From: Bacteroidia bacterium
GTDB lineage: Bacteria; Bacteroidota; Bacteroidia; Palsa-965
Direction of reading: 5' to 3'
DNA length: 64,000 bases
Assembly (NCBI GenBank): GCA_025454955.1
Contig: JALONL010000021.1
Location: 23,749 to 87,748 of the forward strand
Below the pieces are notes generated by a model. The model saw only the letters and a program-made list of their open reading frames with translations, was not told where the DNA came from and did no database searches. How positions within the stretch are numbered: the first letter of the stretch is position 1; every line of letters begins with the position of its first letter. Below, piece after piece: positions 50,509 to 58,153 of this stretch. A program made the position numbers and the translations under genes.

Positions 50509-51812
50509 GTACAGCCACACAAGCCATGACACTGAAAGAGCAGTTGCTTGAAAAATTTGAAACCGAACTGCCCTCGCTTTTCGGTGAAGCCGCTCTGCGT
50601 CGCTCGGCTGCACAGCAGTTTGAAGCCACCGGTTTTCCCACACGCAAATGGGAAGACTACAAATACATCAATCCCGATGCCGTGCTTAAAAAAGGCTTCG
50701 GTACACGCATTGCCGCTTTCCGCGATATTACGGCCGAAGATGTGGCCGAACTTTCGCCCGTAAAAGATGCATACGTATTTGTAATTATCAACGGCCATTT
50801 CGTACCCGATCTTTCTTTCAGCGGCGAATTGCCAGATGGCCTTACCGTGGAATCGATTGCCGATGCGGTAGTGTCTGACCCCGCCGCCAAAGCCCACTAC
50901 GCCGAACTGGCCGACAGCGCCGCCGATCCGTTCATTGCCATAAACACCGCCCTGGCCGACAGTGGCCTGTTTATGCACATTGCCCAGGATTCGGTAATTG
51001 AACGTCCGGTGCATTTCCTGCACATCGCCACCAACGAAGTATCGGCATTCCTGCAACCGCGTCACCTCGTGGTAGCCGAAACAAATGCACAGGCCATACT
51101 CATCGAAACGTTCGAAAGCATTGGCCCCGTGCGTTCGTTTACCAATGTGCTGGCCGAAGTAGTAGTGGCCGACAATGCCAAACTCGATCACTACCGCCTG
51201 CAAACCGAAAACGAAGCAGGCCACCTGCTCAGCACCGTGCAGGCGCATGTATCGGCCAACGCACTTTACAATACCTACACCTTTACCACCGGCGGCGCAT
51301 TTGTACGCAACAACCTGAACGTGGAAATTGCCGGCGAACATGCCGAAGCACACCTGTACGGTTTATATCTTCCTTCCGGAAATTCCGTGGTGGATAACCA
51401 CACGCTGGTTGACCATCAGGTGCCCAACTGCATGAGCAACGAGTTGTATAAAGGTGTAATGTACGACCACTCGCAGGCCGTGTTTAACGGAAAGATTTAT
51501 GTGCAGCGCGATGCGCAGAAGACAAATGCTTTCCAGAACAACAAAAACATTCTGCTCAGCGACGATGCTTCCATAAACACCAAGCCGCAGCTCGAAATTT
51601 ATGCCGACGATGTGAAATGCAGTCACGGCACATCTACCGGCCGTATGGACGAGGAAGCCTTGTTTTACCTGCGCACACGCGGCATTGGCGAGGATAATGC
51701 ACGCAAACTGCTTGTGAATGCGTTTGCCGAAGAAGTGGTAAACGCCGTGCCGCACGAAGAGCTTAGAAACTATATCGACACACTCATTGCCCGCCGCATG
51801 GGCACTGTTTAA
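50505..51812 (+). CDS. sufD: Fe-S cluster assembly protein SufD
   Basis: A 435-residue paralogue of SufB that forms the SufBC2D scaffold and is needed for iron entry. The N-terminal helical part contains FPTRKWEDYKYINPD. The beta-helix core ends with HLYGLYLPSGNSVVDNHTLVDHQVPNCMSNELYKGVM, DVKCSHGTSTGRMDEEALFYLRTRGI and the C-terminal ARKLLVNAFAEEVVNAV. The conserved histidine (KCSHGTST) is present. It overlaps sufC by 4 bases and precedes sufS by 5. Confidence 0.96.
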   Translation: MSTATQAMTLKEQLLEKFETELPSLFGEAALRRSAAQQFEATGFPTRKWEDYKYINPDAVLKKGFGTRIAAFRDITAEDVAELSPVKDAYVFVIINGHFVPDLSFSGELPDGLTVESIADAVVSDPAAKAHYAELADSAADPFIAINTALADSGLFMHIAQDSVIERPVHFLHIATNEVSAFLQPRHLVVAETNAQAILIETFESIGPVRSFTNVLAEVVVADNAKLDHYRLQTENEAGHLLSTVQAHVSANALYNTYTFTTGGAFVRNNLNVEIAGEHAEAHLYGLYLPSGNSVVDNHTLVDHQVPNCMSNELYKGVMYDHSQAVFNGKIYVQRDAQKTNAFQNNKNILLSDDASINTKPQLEIYADDVKCSHGTSTGRMDEEALFYLRTRGIGEDNARKLLVNAFAEEVVNAVPHEELRNYIDTLIARRMGTV

Positions 51813-51817
51813 AAACC

Positions 51818-53092
51818 ATGAACGTGACCACAGAAAACGAAATCACTGCCACCGCTGCATTCGATGTAATGCGGTATCGTGCCGATTTTCCTATTCTCGG
51901 TCGTCATGTTCATATTACATCAAAATCGCCCGGCCGTCAACTGGTGTATCTCGATAACGGAGCCACCACGCAAAAGCCGCAGCAGGTAATTGATGCCATT
52001 ACGCATTACTACTCGCATTACAACGCCAATATTCACCGCGGCGTTCATGCACTCAGTCAGGAAGCATCGGCCGCCTACGAAGCAGCGCGCGAAACCGTGG
52101 CGCATTTTGTAAACGCCGCTTCGGCGCAGGAAATAATTTTTACCCGAGGCACCACCGAAAGCGTAAACCTTGTGGCTCATGCCTGGCTGCGCAGCCGTTT
52201 GAACGCCGGCGATGAAGTGCTCATTACCGCCATGGAACATCATTCCAACATTGTTCCCTGGCAGTTGGTGTGCGAAGAAAAAGGCGCCACACTCAAAGTA
52301 GTGCCGGTAAACGACAACGGCGAACTCGATTACGAAGCCGCCGCCGCGTTGCTTACTTCGCGCACAAAGCTGTTTGCGTTTACGCATGTGTCAAACACCC
52401 TCGGCACGGTAAACGATGTGCAGCGCCTTACCGCAATGGCACACGCGCAACACATTCCGGTGCTGGTTGACGGGGCGCAGGCTGCTCCACACCTGCGCAT
52501 TAACGTGCAGGAACTGGGCTGCGATTTTTACTGCTTCTCGGCGCACAAAACGTATGGGCCTACCGGAATTGGTATGCTGTATGTGCGTGGCGAACTGATG
52601 CGCGAAATGCAGCCCTATCAGGGCGGTGGCGGAATTATTTCGCACGTTACTTTCGAGAAAACCACTTTTGTGGAAGGCCCGCTGCGTTTCGAAGCAGGCA
52701 CACCCAATATCGAAGGGGCCATCGGCTTTGCTGCTGCACTCGATTATATGAATGCCGTGGGGCTGCCTGCCATTACCGCACACGAACACGATTTGCTTAC
52801 CTACACCACCGCGCAGCTTGAGCAAATAGAAGGGATGCGCATTATTGGCACAGCTCCCTGCAAGGCCGGTGTAATTTCTTTTGTAGTGGGCAACCTGCAT
52901 CCGTACGATGTGGGCACCATTCTCGATCAGCAGGGTGTGGCCGTGCGTACCGGGCATCATTGTACACAGCCGCTCATGCAGCGTTTCGGTGTGCCGGGTA
53001 CGGTGCGTGTGTCGTTTGGACTGTACAATACCCGCAGCGATGCGGATCAGTTTATCACTGCGCTGCACAAGGCGCTGAAAATGCTGGCCTGA
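51818..53092 (+). CDS. sufS: Cysteine desulfurase SufS
   Basis: A 424-residue PLP-dependent group II cysteine desulfurase that supplies sulphur from cysteine. The PLP lysine is in CFSAHKTYGPTGIGMLY. The catalytic cysteine is in RTGHHCTQPLMQRF. The N-terminal YLDNGATTQKPQQVI and TRGTTESVNLVAH are typical. SufS needs SufE as sulphur acceptor, and sufE follows immediately (2-base gap). The first ~25 residues are an extension beyond most SufS proteins, with no targeting signal seen. Confidence 0.96.
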   Translation: MNVTTENEITATAAFDVMRYRADFPILGRHVHITSKSPGRQLVYLDNGATTQKPQQVIDAITHYYSHYNANIHRGVHALSQEASAAYEAARETVAHFVNAASAQEIIFTRGTTESVNLVAHAWLRSRLNAGDEVLITAMEHHSNIVPWQLVCEEKGATLKVVPVNDNGELDYEAAAALLTSRTKLFAFTHVSNTLGTVNDVQRLTAMAHAQHIPVLVDGAQAAPHLRINVQELGCDFYCFSAHKTYGPTGIGMLYVRGELMREMQPYQGGGGIISHVTFEKTTFVEGPLRFEAGTPNIEGAIGFAAALDYMNAVGLPAITAHEHDLLTYTTAQLEQIEGMRIIGTAPCKAGVISFVVGNLHPYDVGTILDQQGVAVRTGHHCTQPLMQRFGVPGTVRVSFGLYNTRSDADQFITALHKALKMLA

Positions 53093-53094
53093 TT

Positions 53095-53517
53095 ATGAGT
53101 ATCCACGAAGAAGAACAGGAAATCATCGGCGAATTTGAAATGTTCGATCAGTGGGATGATAAGTACCAGTATCTCATTGATATGGGAAAATCGCTTACCC
53201 CGCTCTCCGAACAGTTTAAAACCGACGACCGTTTAATTCGTGGCTGCCAGAGCCGTGTGTGGCTGCACAGCGAACTCAAAGACGGAAAAGTAATTTTCGC
53301 CGCCGACAGCGATGCCATTATTACCAAAGGCATTGTGGCCCTCATGGTACGCGTGCTTTCGGGGCATACACCTAAAGAAATTACCGAGGCGCAATTGCCT
53401 TTTATTGATACCATTGGCCTTAAAGAACATTTGTCGCCCACACGCGCAAACGGACTGGTGGCCATGATTAAACAGATGAAGATGGATGCGCTTGCCCTTC
53501 AGGCAAAAGTATCCTGA
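53095..53517 (+). CDS. sufE: Cysteine desulfuration protein SufE
   Basis: A 140-residue sulphur-transfer partner of SufS. The accepting cysteine is in DDRLIRGCQSRVWL, the family signature. WDDKYQYLIDMGKSL is also typical. The ATG at 53095 starts 2 bases after the sufS stop. It passes persulphide sulphur to SufB. Length is normal. Confidence 0.95.
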   Translation: MSIHEEEQEIIGEFEMFDQWDDKYQYLIDMGKSLTPLSEQFKTDDRLIRGCQSRVWLHSELKDGKVIFAADSDAIITKGIVALMVRVLSGHTPKEITEAQLPFIDTIGLKEHLSPTRANGLVAMIKQMKMDALALQAKVS

Positions 53518-53532
53518 CACAATATCACGCCT

Positions 53533-53862
53533 ATGTCAGCAATCATTATTTCAAAAGATACGGAGCTCACACAGCGCATCATTGATGCCATAAAAACGTG
53601 CTACGATCCCGAAATCCCGGTTGACATCTGGGAGCTCGGACTGATTTATGAAATTGATGTGAACGAGGAGAAGGAAGTAAATGTGCGTATGACACTCACA
53701 TCGCCCAATTGTCCTGCTGCCGAATCGCTTCCGGCGGAGGTGGAGCAGCGGGTGAAAGAAGTGGAGGGTGTGAAATCGGGGAAGGTGGAAATTACGTTTG
53801 AGCCGCCGTGGGAGAAGGAGATGATGAGTGAGGTGGCTCAGTTGGAGCTTGGGTTTATGTAG
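53533..53862 (+). CDS. sufT: DUF59/MIP18-family Fe-S maturation protein SufT-like
   Basis: A 109-residue single-domain protein with the DUF59 core: CYDPEIPVDIWELGLIYEID and the conserved cysteine in LTSPNCPAAESLP. In other bacteria, SufT assists maturation of particular Fe-S proteins. It is the last clear gene of the suf operon and is followed at once by a 12-bp hairpin. The symbol is assigned from operon context. Confidence 0.9.
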   Translation: MSAIIISKDTELTQRIIDAIKTCYDPEIPVDIWELGLIYEIDVNEEKEVNVRMTLTSPNCPAAESLPAEVEQRVKEVEGVKSGKVEITFEPPWEKEMMSEVAQLELGFM

Positions 53863-53900
53863 CTATGGTCATGGTTCGGCTCCGCTCACCATGACCATAG
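53863..53900. repeat. Perfect hairpin with conserved TCGGCTCCGCTC loop after suf operon
   Basis: CTATGGTCATGG at 53863-53874 pairs exactly with 53889-53900. The loop is TTCGGCTCCGCTCA (its ends also pair). The same loop with other stems occurs at 33951-33982 and in the tandem repeats at 34.2-34.7 kb. It starts directly after the sufT stop codon and may also end transcription. Confidence 0.8.
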
Positions 53901-53986
53901 CATAGTACTTTTTTCTAGGACAAAATGAGTACAAATTCATGTCTTGGTGAGTCACGCAGAAGCCAAATCAATAGTACAGAGTAACA

Positions 53987-54499
53987 ATGGAAAATGAAAT
54001 TGTAAATCGTGTAGCGCAAAGCGGACTTATTACCATCGACCTTGGTGAGTGGTATCCGGCGGGTGAGCGCAAAATTATTGATATCAAAGACCAGTTGTTT
54101 CAGGGGTTGATTTTGCGGGAGAAAGATTTTCGTGAGTTTGTGAAAACGCATAACTGGGAGCAATATAAAGATGCTTATGTGGCGGTGCATTGCAGTGCCG
54201 ATGCCATTATACCCGATTGGGCGTGGATGCTGCTTTCGGTATCGCTGGCGCCGTTTGCCAGGAAAATTGTGTTTGGTAATCTCGAATTGCTGGAGACGGT
54301 GCTTTACAGCGAAATACTTTCGGCGCTGGATATGGAGCAATACAAGGCTGCCCGCGTAGTGGTAAAGGGCTGCGGCGATAAGCCGGTGCCGCTTACGGCG
54401 TATGTGGAACTTACCCGTCGTTTGCAGCCGGTGGTGAAAAGTCTGATGTATGGTGAGCCGTGTTCGACGGTGCCGGTGTATAAGCAGCCTAAGCAATAA
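53987..54499 (+). CDS. DUF2480-family protein
   Basis: A 170-residue soluble protein. Segments such as GLITIDLGEWYPAGERKIIDIKDQLFQGLILREKDFREFV and VAVHCSADAIIPDWAWMLL are characteristic of DUF2480, a Bacteroidota family often found beside suf genes. No catalytic motif is obvious beyond conserved His, Cys and Asp residues in VHCSADAIIPDWAW and KGCGDKPVPL. A role in Fe-S biology is suggested by context alone. It lies 86 bases after the hairpin that closes the suf operon, so it may have its own promoter. Confidence 0.82.
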   Translation: MENEIVNRVAQSGLITIDLGEWYPAGERKIIDIKDQLFQGLILREKDFREFVKTHNWEQYKDAYVAVHCSADAIIPDWAWMLLSVSLAPFARKIVFGNLELLETVLYSEILSALDMEQYKAARVVVKGCGDKPVPLTAYVELTRRLQPVVKSLMYGEPCSTVPVYKQPKQ

Positions 54500-54612
54500 T
54501 TGATTTGCTGTTTGGGCAAAACTCCCTGTTTTTCTTCTGTATTAAATTTCCAATGAATCCCACATTCAGATTGGGTGTTTTGTAATTTTCAGGTAGCTAT
54601 ACTCTCGCACCT

Positions 54613-55512
54613 ATGGTTCAGGATTTTCACTCGATCGACAATTATTTTAAAGCCGCAAATATCCATCTCCCGCTGCCGATGGAAGATTTTGCCATGTATC
54701 ATTTTCAACAGCTTAATGATGATGTGCAGTTGAGTCTTCAGTCGTACCGGCATCATTACTATGAAATTACGCTGGACATTAATATGGGTTGCGAATTCAG
54801 GGTTGACGATTACCTGTTCAGCAATCAAACCGAGTTCTTATCACTCATCGGGCCACGCCGTTTGCAAAGTGTGAAAGCACATGAAACATCGCACGATTCG
54901 GTAAAAGGATATTCGCTTTTTTTTCGTCCCGGTCTTTTTTCTTCTCACTTCCACACACAGGCTTTTCATAAAGAATATCCGTTTCTTGATCCTGCATTTT
55001 CTCCCGGCGTAAAACTCGATTCAAGAGCCATTTCGGAGTTTCAGCAGATTTTCGAATTGCTGAATTACGAATATCAGGAATACGGCCAATCTTCCTCTGG
55101 CGAAATAGGAAACCTGATTCGGGTAATTCTGGAAAAAGCGGGCAAACGTTTTGCTTACCACCCGGCCGGAATTTCCCAAACCGGCCGTGAATATGAATTG
55201 GTGAAAAATTTTGAGCAGCTTGTGCAGGAAGAGTTTTTAAAATTCACCACCGTAAAAGAGTATGCACGGTTGCTGCATGTGTCTGATAAACATCTTTCGC
55301 AAACGGTAAAAAAACTCACCGGCCGCAACGCTCTTGATATAATTCACTCGGCAAGGCTGCAATGTGCAAAATCATTGCTGCTTCAAACTCACATGCAGGC
55401 TACCGAAATAAGCCATTACCTCAATTTTTCCGGCCCTGAATATTTTTTCACCTATTTCCGAAAACAAACAGGGAAAACACCTGTACAATTCAGGCAGGAA
55501 AATTTGAAGTAA
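54613..55512 (+). CDS. AraC-family transcriptional regulator
   Basis: A 299-residue regulator. The N-terminal ligand domain is cupin-like but weak (residues ~20-150). The C-terminal double helix-turn-helix reads FTTVKEYARLLHVSDKHLSQTVKKLTGRNALDIIHSARLQCAKSLL and ATEISHYLNFSGPEYFFTYFRKQTGKTPVQFRQE, the classic AraC signature. It probably controls the outer-membrane-protein gene that starts 65 bases downstream; that is inferred from position. Confidence 0.92.
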   Translation: MVQDFHSIDNYFKAANIHLPLPMEDFAMYHFQQLNDDVQLSLQSYRHHYYEITLDINMGCEFRVDDYLFSNQTEFLSLIGPRRLQSVKAHETSHDSVKGYSLFFRPGLFSSHFHTQAFHKEYPFLDPAFSPGVKLDSRAISEFQQIFELLNYEYQEYGQSSSGEIGNLIRVILEKAGKRFAYHPAGISQTGREYELVKNFEQLVQEEFLKFTTVKEYARLLHVSDKHLSQTVKKLTGRNALDIIHSARLQCAKSLLLQTHMQATEISHYLNFSGPEYFFTYFRKQTGKTPVQFRQENLK

Positions 55513-55577
55513 TCTCCGGCTTTTTCAAAGTGCGGAAGAAAGTCTGTTGAAGTAGGTTTGCAAAAAAATATTCAGCC

Positions 55578-56195
55578 ATGATTATTCCTGTACGGATTTA
55601 TTTCCTGTTGCTTTTTTGCATTCCCTTCAAACTCGGCGCACAAATTTCCCCGCAAGTTTTTGTGGCCAATGAAGGGACGGAGTACAATTTTCTCTGGTTC
55701 AAAAATGTGGATTCGGCAAACCGGGTAACTCTTTTCAATTACACATTTTATTATGCCGACTATAACGAGCGGCAAAAAAACACATACGAAATCTATCAGG
55801 TTGGCATCTATAACCTCACACCCACCTGGGGCCTTTCGGCCGGAGGCCGGTTTACCGCGGGTGAGTTTGTGCCCTTGGTGGCACTTTCGTATCAGGTAAT
55901 GACAGATGATTTGTATTTAAACCTGTTTCCATCGGCGCAATATTTTCCTTCGTCGCGCCGGTTTGGTTACAGTTTGTTTGGTATGTTATTTTACAGACCA
56001 CGCATCAATGAACGCTGGCGTGGTTTTAGTCAGCTTATGTTTGAGCCTTTGTTTGTGGGGACGATCATGTATTCAGTTACCAGCAGATTAGGCTTGGGCT
56101 TGAATACAAAAACGGTATTCAGTTTGGCGTGGGAGCCAACCTTGATCAGAGCGGGAATGATTTTCGGCTTCGCCAGAACTATGGGCTTTTTGTGA
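55578..56195 (+). CDS. Predicted outer-membrane beta-barrel protein of unknown function
   Basis: A 205-residue protein with a signal peptide (IYFLLLFCIPFKLGAQ). Alternating hydrophobic strands fit a small outer-membrane barrel: YNFLWFKNVDSANRVTLFNYTFYYADY, YEIYQVGIYNLTPTWGLSAGGRFTAG and FGYSLFGMLFYRPRIN, ending LIRAGMIFGFARTMGFL. The sequence ends in an aromatic-hydrophobic strand, as many barrels do. No family was recognised. It is likely expressed with, or controlled by, the AraC regulator just upstream. Confidence 0.7.
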   Translation: MIIPVRIYFLLLFCIPFKLGAQISPQVFVANEGTEYNFLWFKNVDSANRVTLFNYTFYYADYNERQKNTYEIYQVGIYNLTPTWGLSAGGRFTAGEFVPLVALSYQVMTDDLYLNLFPSAQYFPSSRRFGYSLFGMLFYRPRINERWRGFSQLMFEPLFVGTIMYSVTSRLGLGLNTKTVFSLAWEPTLIRAGMIFGFARTMGFL

Positions 56196-56219
56196 GGAAA
56201 GATTTTAACTGATCTTTCC
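56196..56219. terminator. Hairpin between convergent genes
   Basis: A perfect 8-bp stem, GGAAAGAT at 56196-56203 with ATCTTTCC at 56212-56219, lies between the ends of the outer-membrane-protein gene and the lysyl-oxidase-like gene. On the minus strand it is followed by TCACAAAAAG, so it is weak. Confidence 0.55.
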
Positions 56220-56240
56220 CCACAATTTTACCGTTTGTAT

Positions 56241-58058
56241 TTATCGGCTCAGCACCACGCGTTTCACCGCAGTGTAATCGCCAGCCGATACGCGTACCAG
56301 ATACGTTCCGTTGGCCAGCCCCTGCGCATCAAGATCGAGCGGCAGGGTGTATTTTCCGGCGGGCATGCGTTGCTGCATGTTCAGTACACGTTCGCCTACG
56401 AGGTTGTATAATTCCACCTGCATCACTTCGCCGCCGGGTAAAATGCCGGTGAGGTTCACAATGCCGTTGGTGGGGTTGGGCGATACCTGCAAAAGCTGTT
56501 CGTCAAAACTGGCTGTTTCGCCAATGCCGGTAATGGTTACCACCTGTGTACTGGTGTAGGTGCCGCAGCCGTTTACCTGTGTAAGCGTTATGGTGTATGT
56601 GCCGGGCTGTGTATATACGTGCGAGGCGGGGTTGTTGATGGTGTCTGTATTGCCATCGCCGAAATCCCATTCGAAACTGATCACGTCGGTGTTGTTGTTG
56701 CTGGCCACTATTGCCGTGCCCGACTGGCTGAGGTTGAAACCGGTGGTAATGGGATTCGACTGCAGGTTGAGTGTAATGGGCACAGCTACCCAGTTGTTTT
56801 CGTCGTTTGTTTCGAAGAAATTATTGTCGGGATCGGTTTCGGAAATAATGTAGTAGCTGCCGTTGCACACGCCGGTAAGGTCGATGTGCATATCGGGTAG
56901 GCCCGAACTGTATATGTCGAGCATTCCGGTGTAAATGCCCTGCTCGGTGCCGCAGCCGCTTACCCGTCCGAACGGCGCATTGGGTATGCTGTCCATGGTA
57001 AGAATGTTGTTCAGCGTATCGCGGCACCAGCCGTTGTTGCTGGTGCAATCGCCCAGATTGATAAGGCAGAAACTTATTTTCGAACCACGCGCCACAATGG
57101 GCCAGTTTCGGGCATCGGGCTCGTTCGGATCAAACGTGCGCAGGGTAAATTCCGACCAGTTGTTTACATGCACATGCCCGTGTGTGGGGTGGTTGCTCAT
57201 GCGGCCCTGCGTGAGTGTATCGTAGTACGTAATTACGCCATTGTTTTTATGGTAAATGCGCTGATAGAGTTGCTGTGTGGGCTGGTCTCCGTTGGGGCAT
57301 ACACTGGTGCTGCAGTTTACCGGCACCGTATCGCACCAGCAGAAACTTGATGCGCGAATTTCCATCGGGCCCCAGCCAATATTCGGTGTGGCATTACCCA
57401 CGCGTATAATGCCCGGCTGCTCCACATGATCCTGAATGATGTAATCGTAAGAAGCCGTCATATCGGGCAGCAAATCGCAGCTTGGCGATCCGTTGGGACA
57501 ATAACAATTGCCACCGTTGTAATAATCGCAGGGACCGGGCATTTGCGGCGGATCGGGCGGGGGATTGTTGCAGAAGGTGAGCGAAGCCTGCACCACAAAT
57601 CCGGTATCGTTTGGTGCTTCATCGCGCACCCCAAACCGCCAGATGCCGTTTGGATTCTGGCCCTGGTTGTAGTAGTTCAGACTCACTTCGGGAATAAACG
57701 TACCGGTAAACGGAGCCTGCCCCAGCAGCACCGAAGTGGTGGCCGCCATATTCAAACAGGTGCCCGCATAATTGTCGCCGCCACCGCCCTGGTTATTGAT
57801 AAGGCGTATGGAATCGCCCGCGGGCGAAATCACATAAATATCAATATCGCCCACATACGGGTGTACAATATCAAAACACACTGTGCACAACCCAAACGAA
57901 GTATCGAGCGAATTGGGAAGCCCCGATACCGTAATGGTGGTGAAATGATATTGATTGTCGAGAATAGGAGCAGTGCTGGTGCTGCTGAATGTTTGTGCGC
58001 GCAAACCGGTAAAAGAACCGGCAAGAATGCCCAATGCAATGAGGGAGAGCTTTTTCAT
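56241..58058 (-). CDS. T9SS-secreted lysyl-oxidase-like protein with P-domain and PKD domain
   Basis: A 605-residue secreted protein. A signal peptide (1-20, ending GLR-AQ) is followed by a proprotein-convertase-type P-domain (about 35-165; GDIDIYVISPAGDSI, NPNGIWRFGVRD). A lysyl-oxidase domain spans about 196-430. It has GWGPMEIRA and the copper motif HPTHGHVH, with H293, H295 and H297 aligning to human LOX H292, H294 and H296. K327 (in ARGSKISFCL) aligns to LOX K320, and Y383 (in LDIYSSG) to LOX Y355, the two residues that form the LTQ cofactor. A GSYYIISETDPDNNFFETNDENN segment also matches LOX. A PKD domain (about 445-510) and a T9SS sorting domain (PNPTNGIVNL ... LVGERVLN) follow. It may oxidise amines or crosslink surface proteins. 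Confidence 0.85.
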   Translation of the reverse strand: MKKLSLIALGILAGSFTGLRAQTFSSTSTAPILDNQYHFTTITVSGLPNSLDTSFGLCTVCFDIVHPYVGDIDIYVISPAGDSIRLINNQGGGGDNYAGTCLNMAATTSVLLGQAPFTGTFIPEVSLNYYNQGQNPNGIWRFGVRDEAPNDTGFVVQASLTFCNNPPPDPPQMPGPCDYYNGGNCYCPNGSPSCDLLPDMTASYDYIIQDHVEQPGIIRVGNATPNIGWGPMEIRASSFCWCDTVPVNCSTSVCPNGDQPTQQLYQRIYHKNNGVITYYDTLTQGRMSNHPTHGHVHVNNWSEFTLRTFDPNEPDARNWPIVARGSKISFCLINLGDCTSNNGWCRDTLNNILTMDSIPNAPFGRVSGCGTEQGIYTGMLDIYSSGLPDMHIDLTGVCNGSYYIISETDPDNNFFETNDENNWVAVPITLNLQSNPITTGFNLSQSGTAIVASNNNTDVISFEWDFGDGNTDTINNPASHVYTQPGTYTITLTQVNGCGTYTSTQVVTITGIGETASFDEQLLQVSPNPTNGIVNLTGILPGGEVMQVELYNLVGERVLNMQQRMPAGKYTLPLDLDAQGLANGTYLVRVSAGDYTAVKRVVLSR

Positions 58059-58085
58059 TGGTGAGGGATTGGATATTGAAAGATA

Positions 58086-58121
58086 TAAAAAAATCACCCG
58101 GCTCAGTAGCTGAGCCGGGTG
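58086..58121 (-). terminator. Rho-independent terminator of the purF-type gene
   Basis: A perfect 11-bp stem, CACCCGGCTCA at 58095-58105 with 58111-58121 around GTAGC. On the minus strand it is followed by A and seven T residues. It lies 32 bases beyond the stop. Confidence 0.9.
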
Positions 58122-58153
58122 TATGATGAAATAAAAACCGAATTTCAGTTAAA

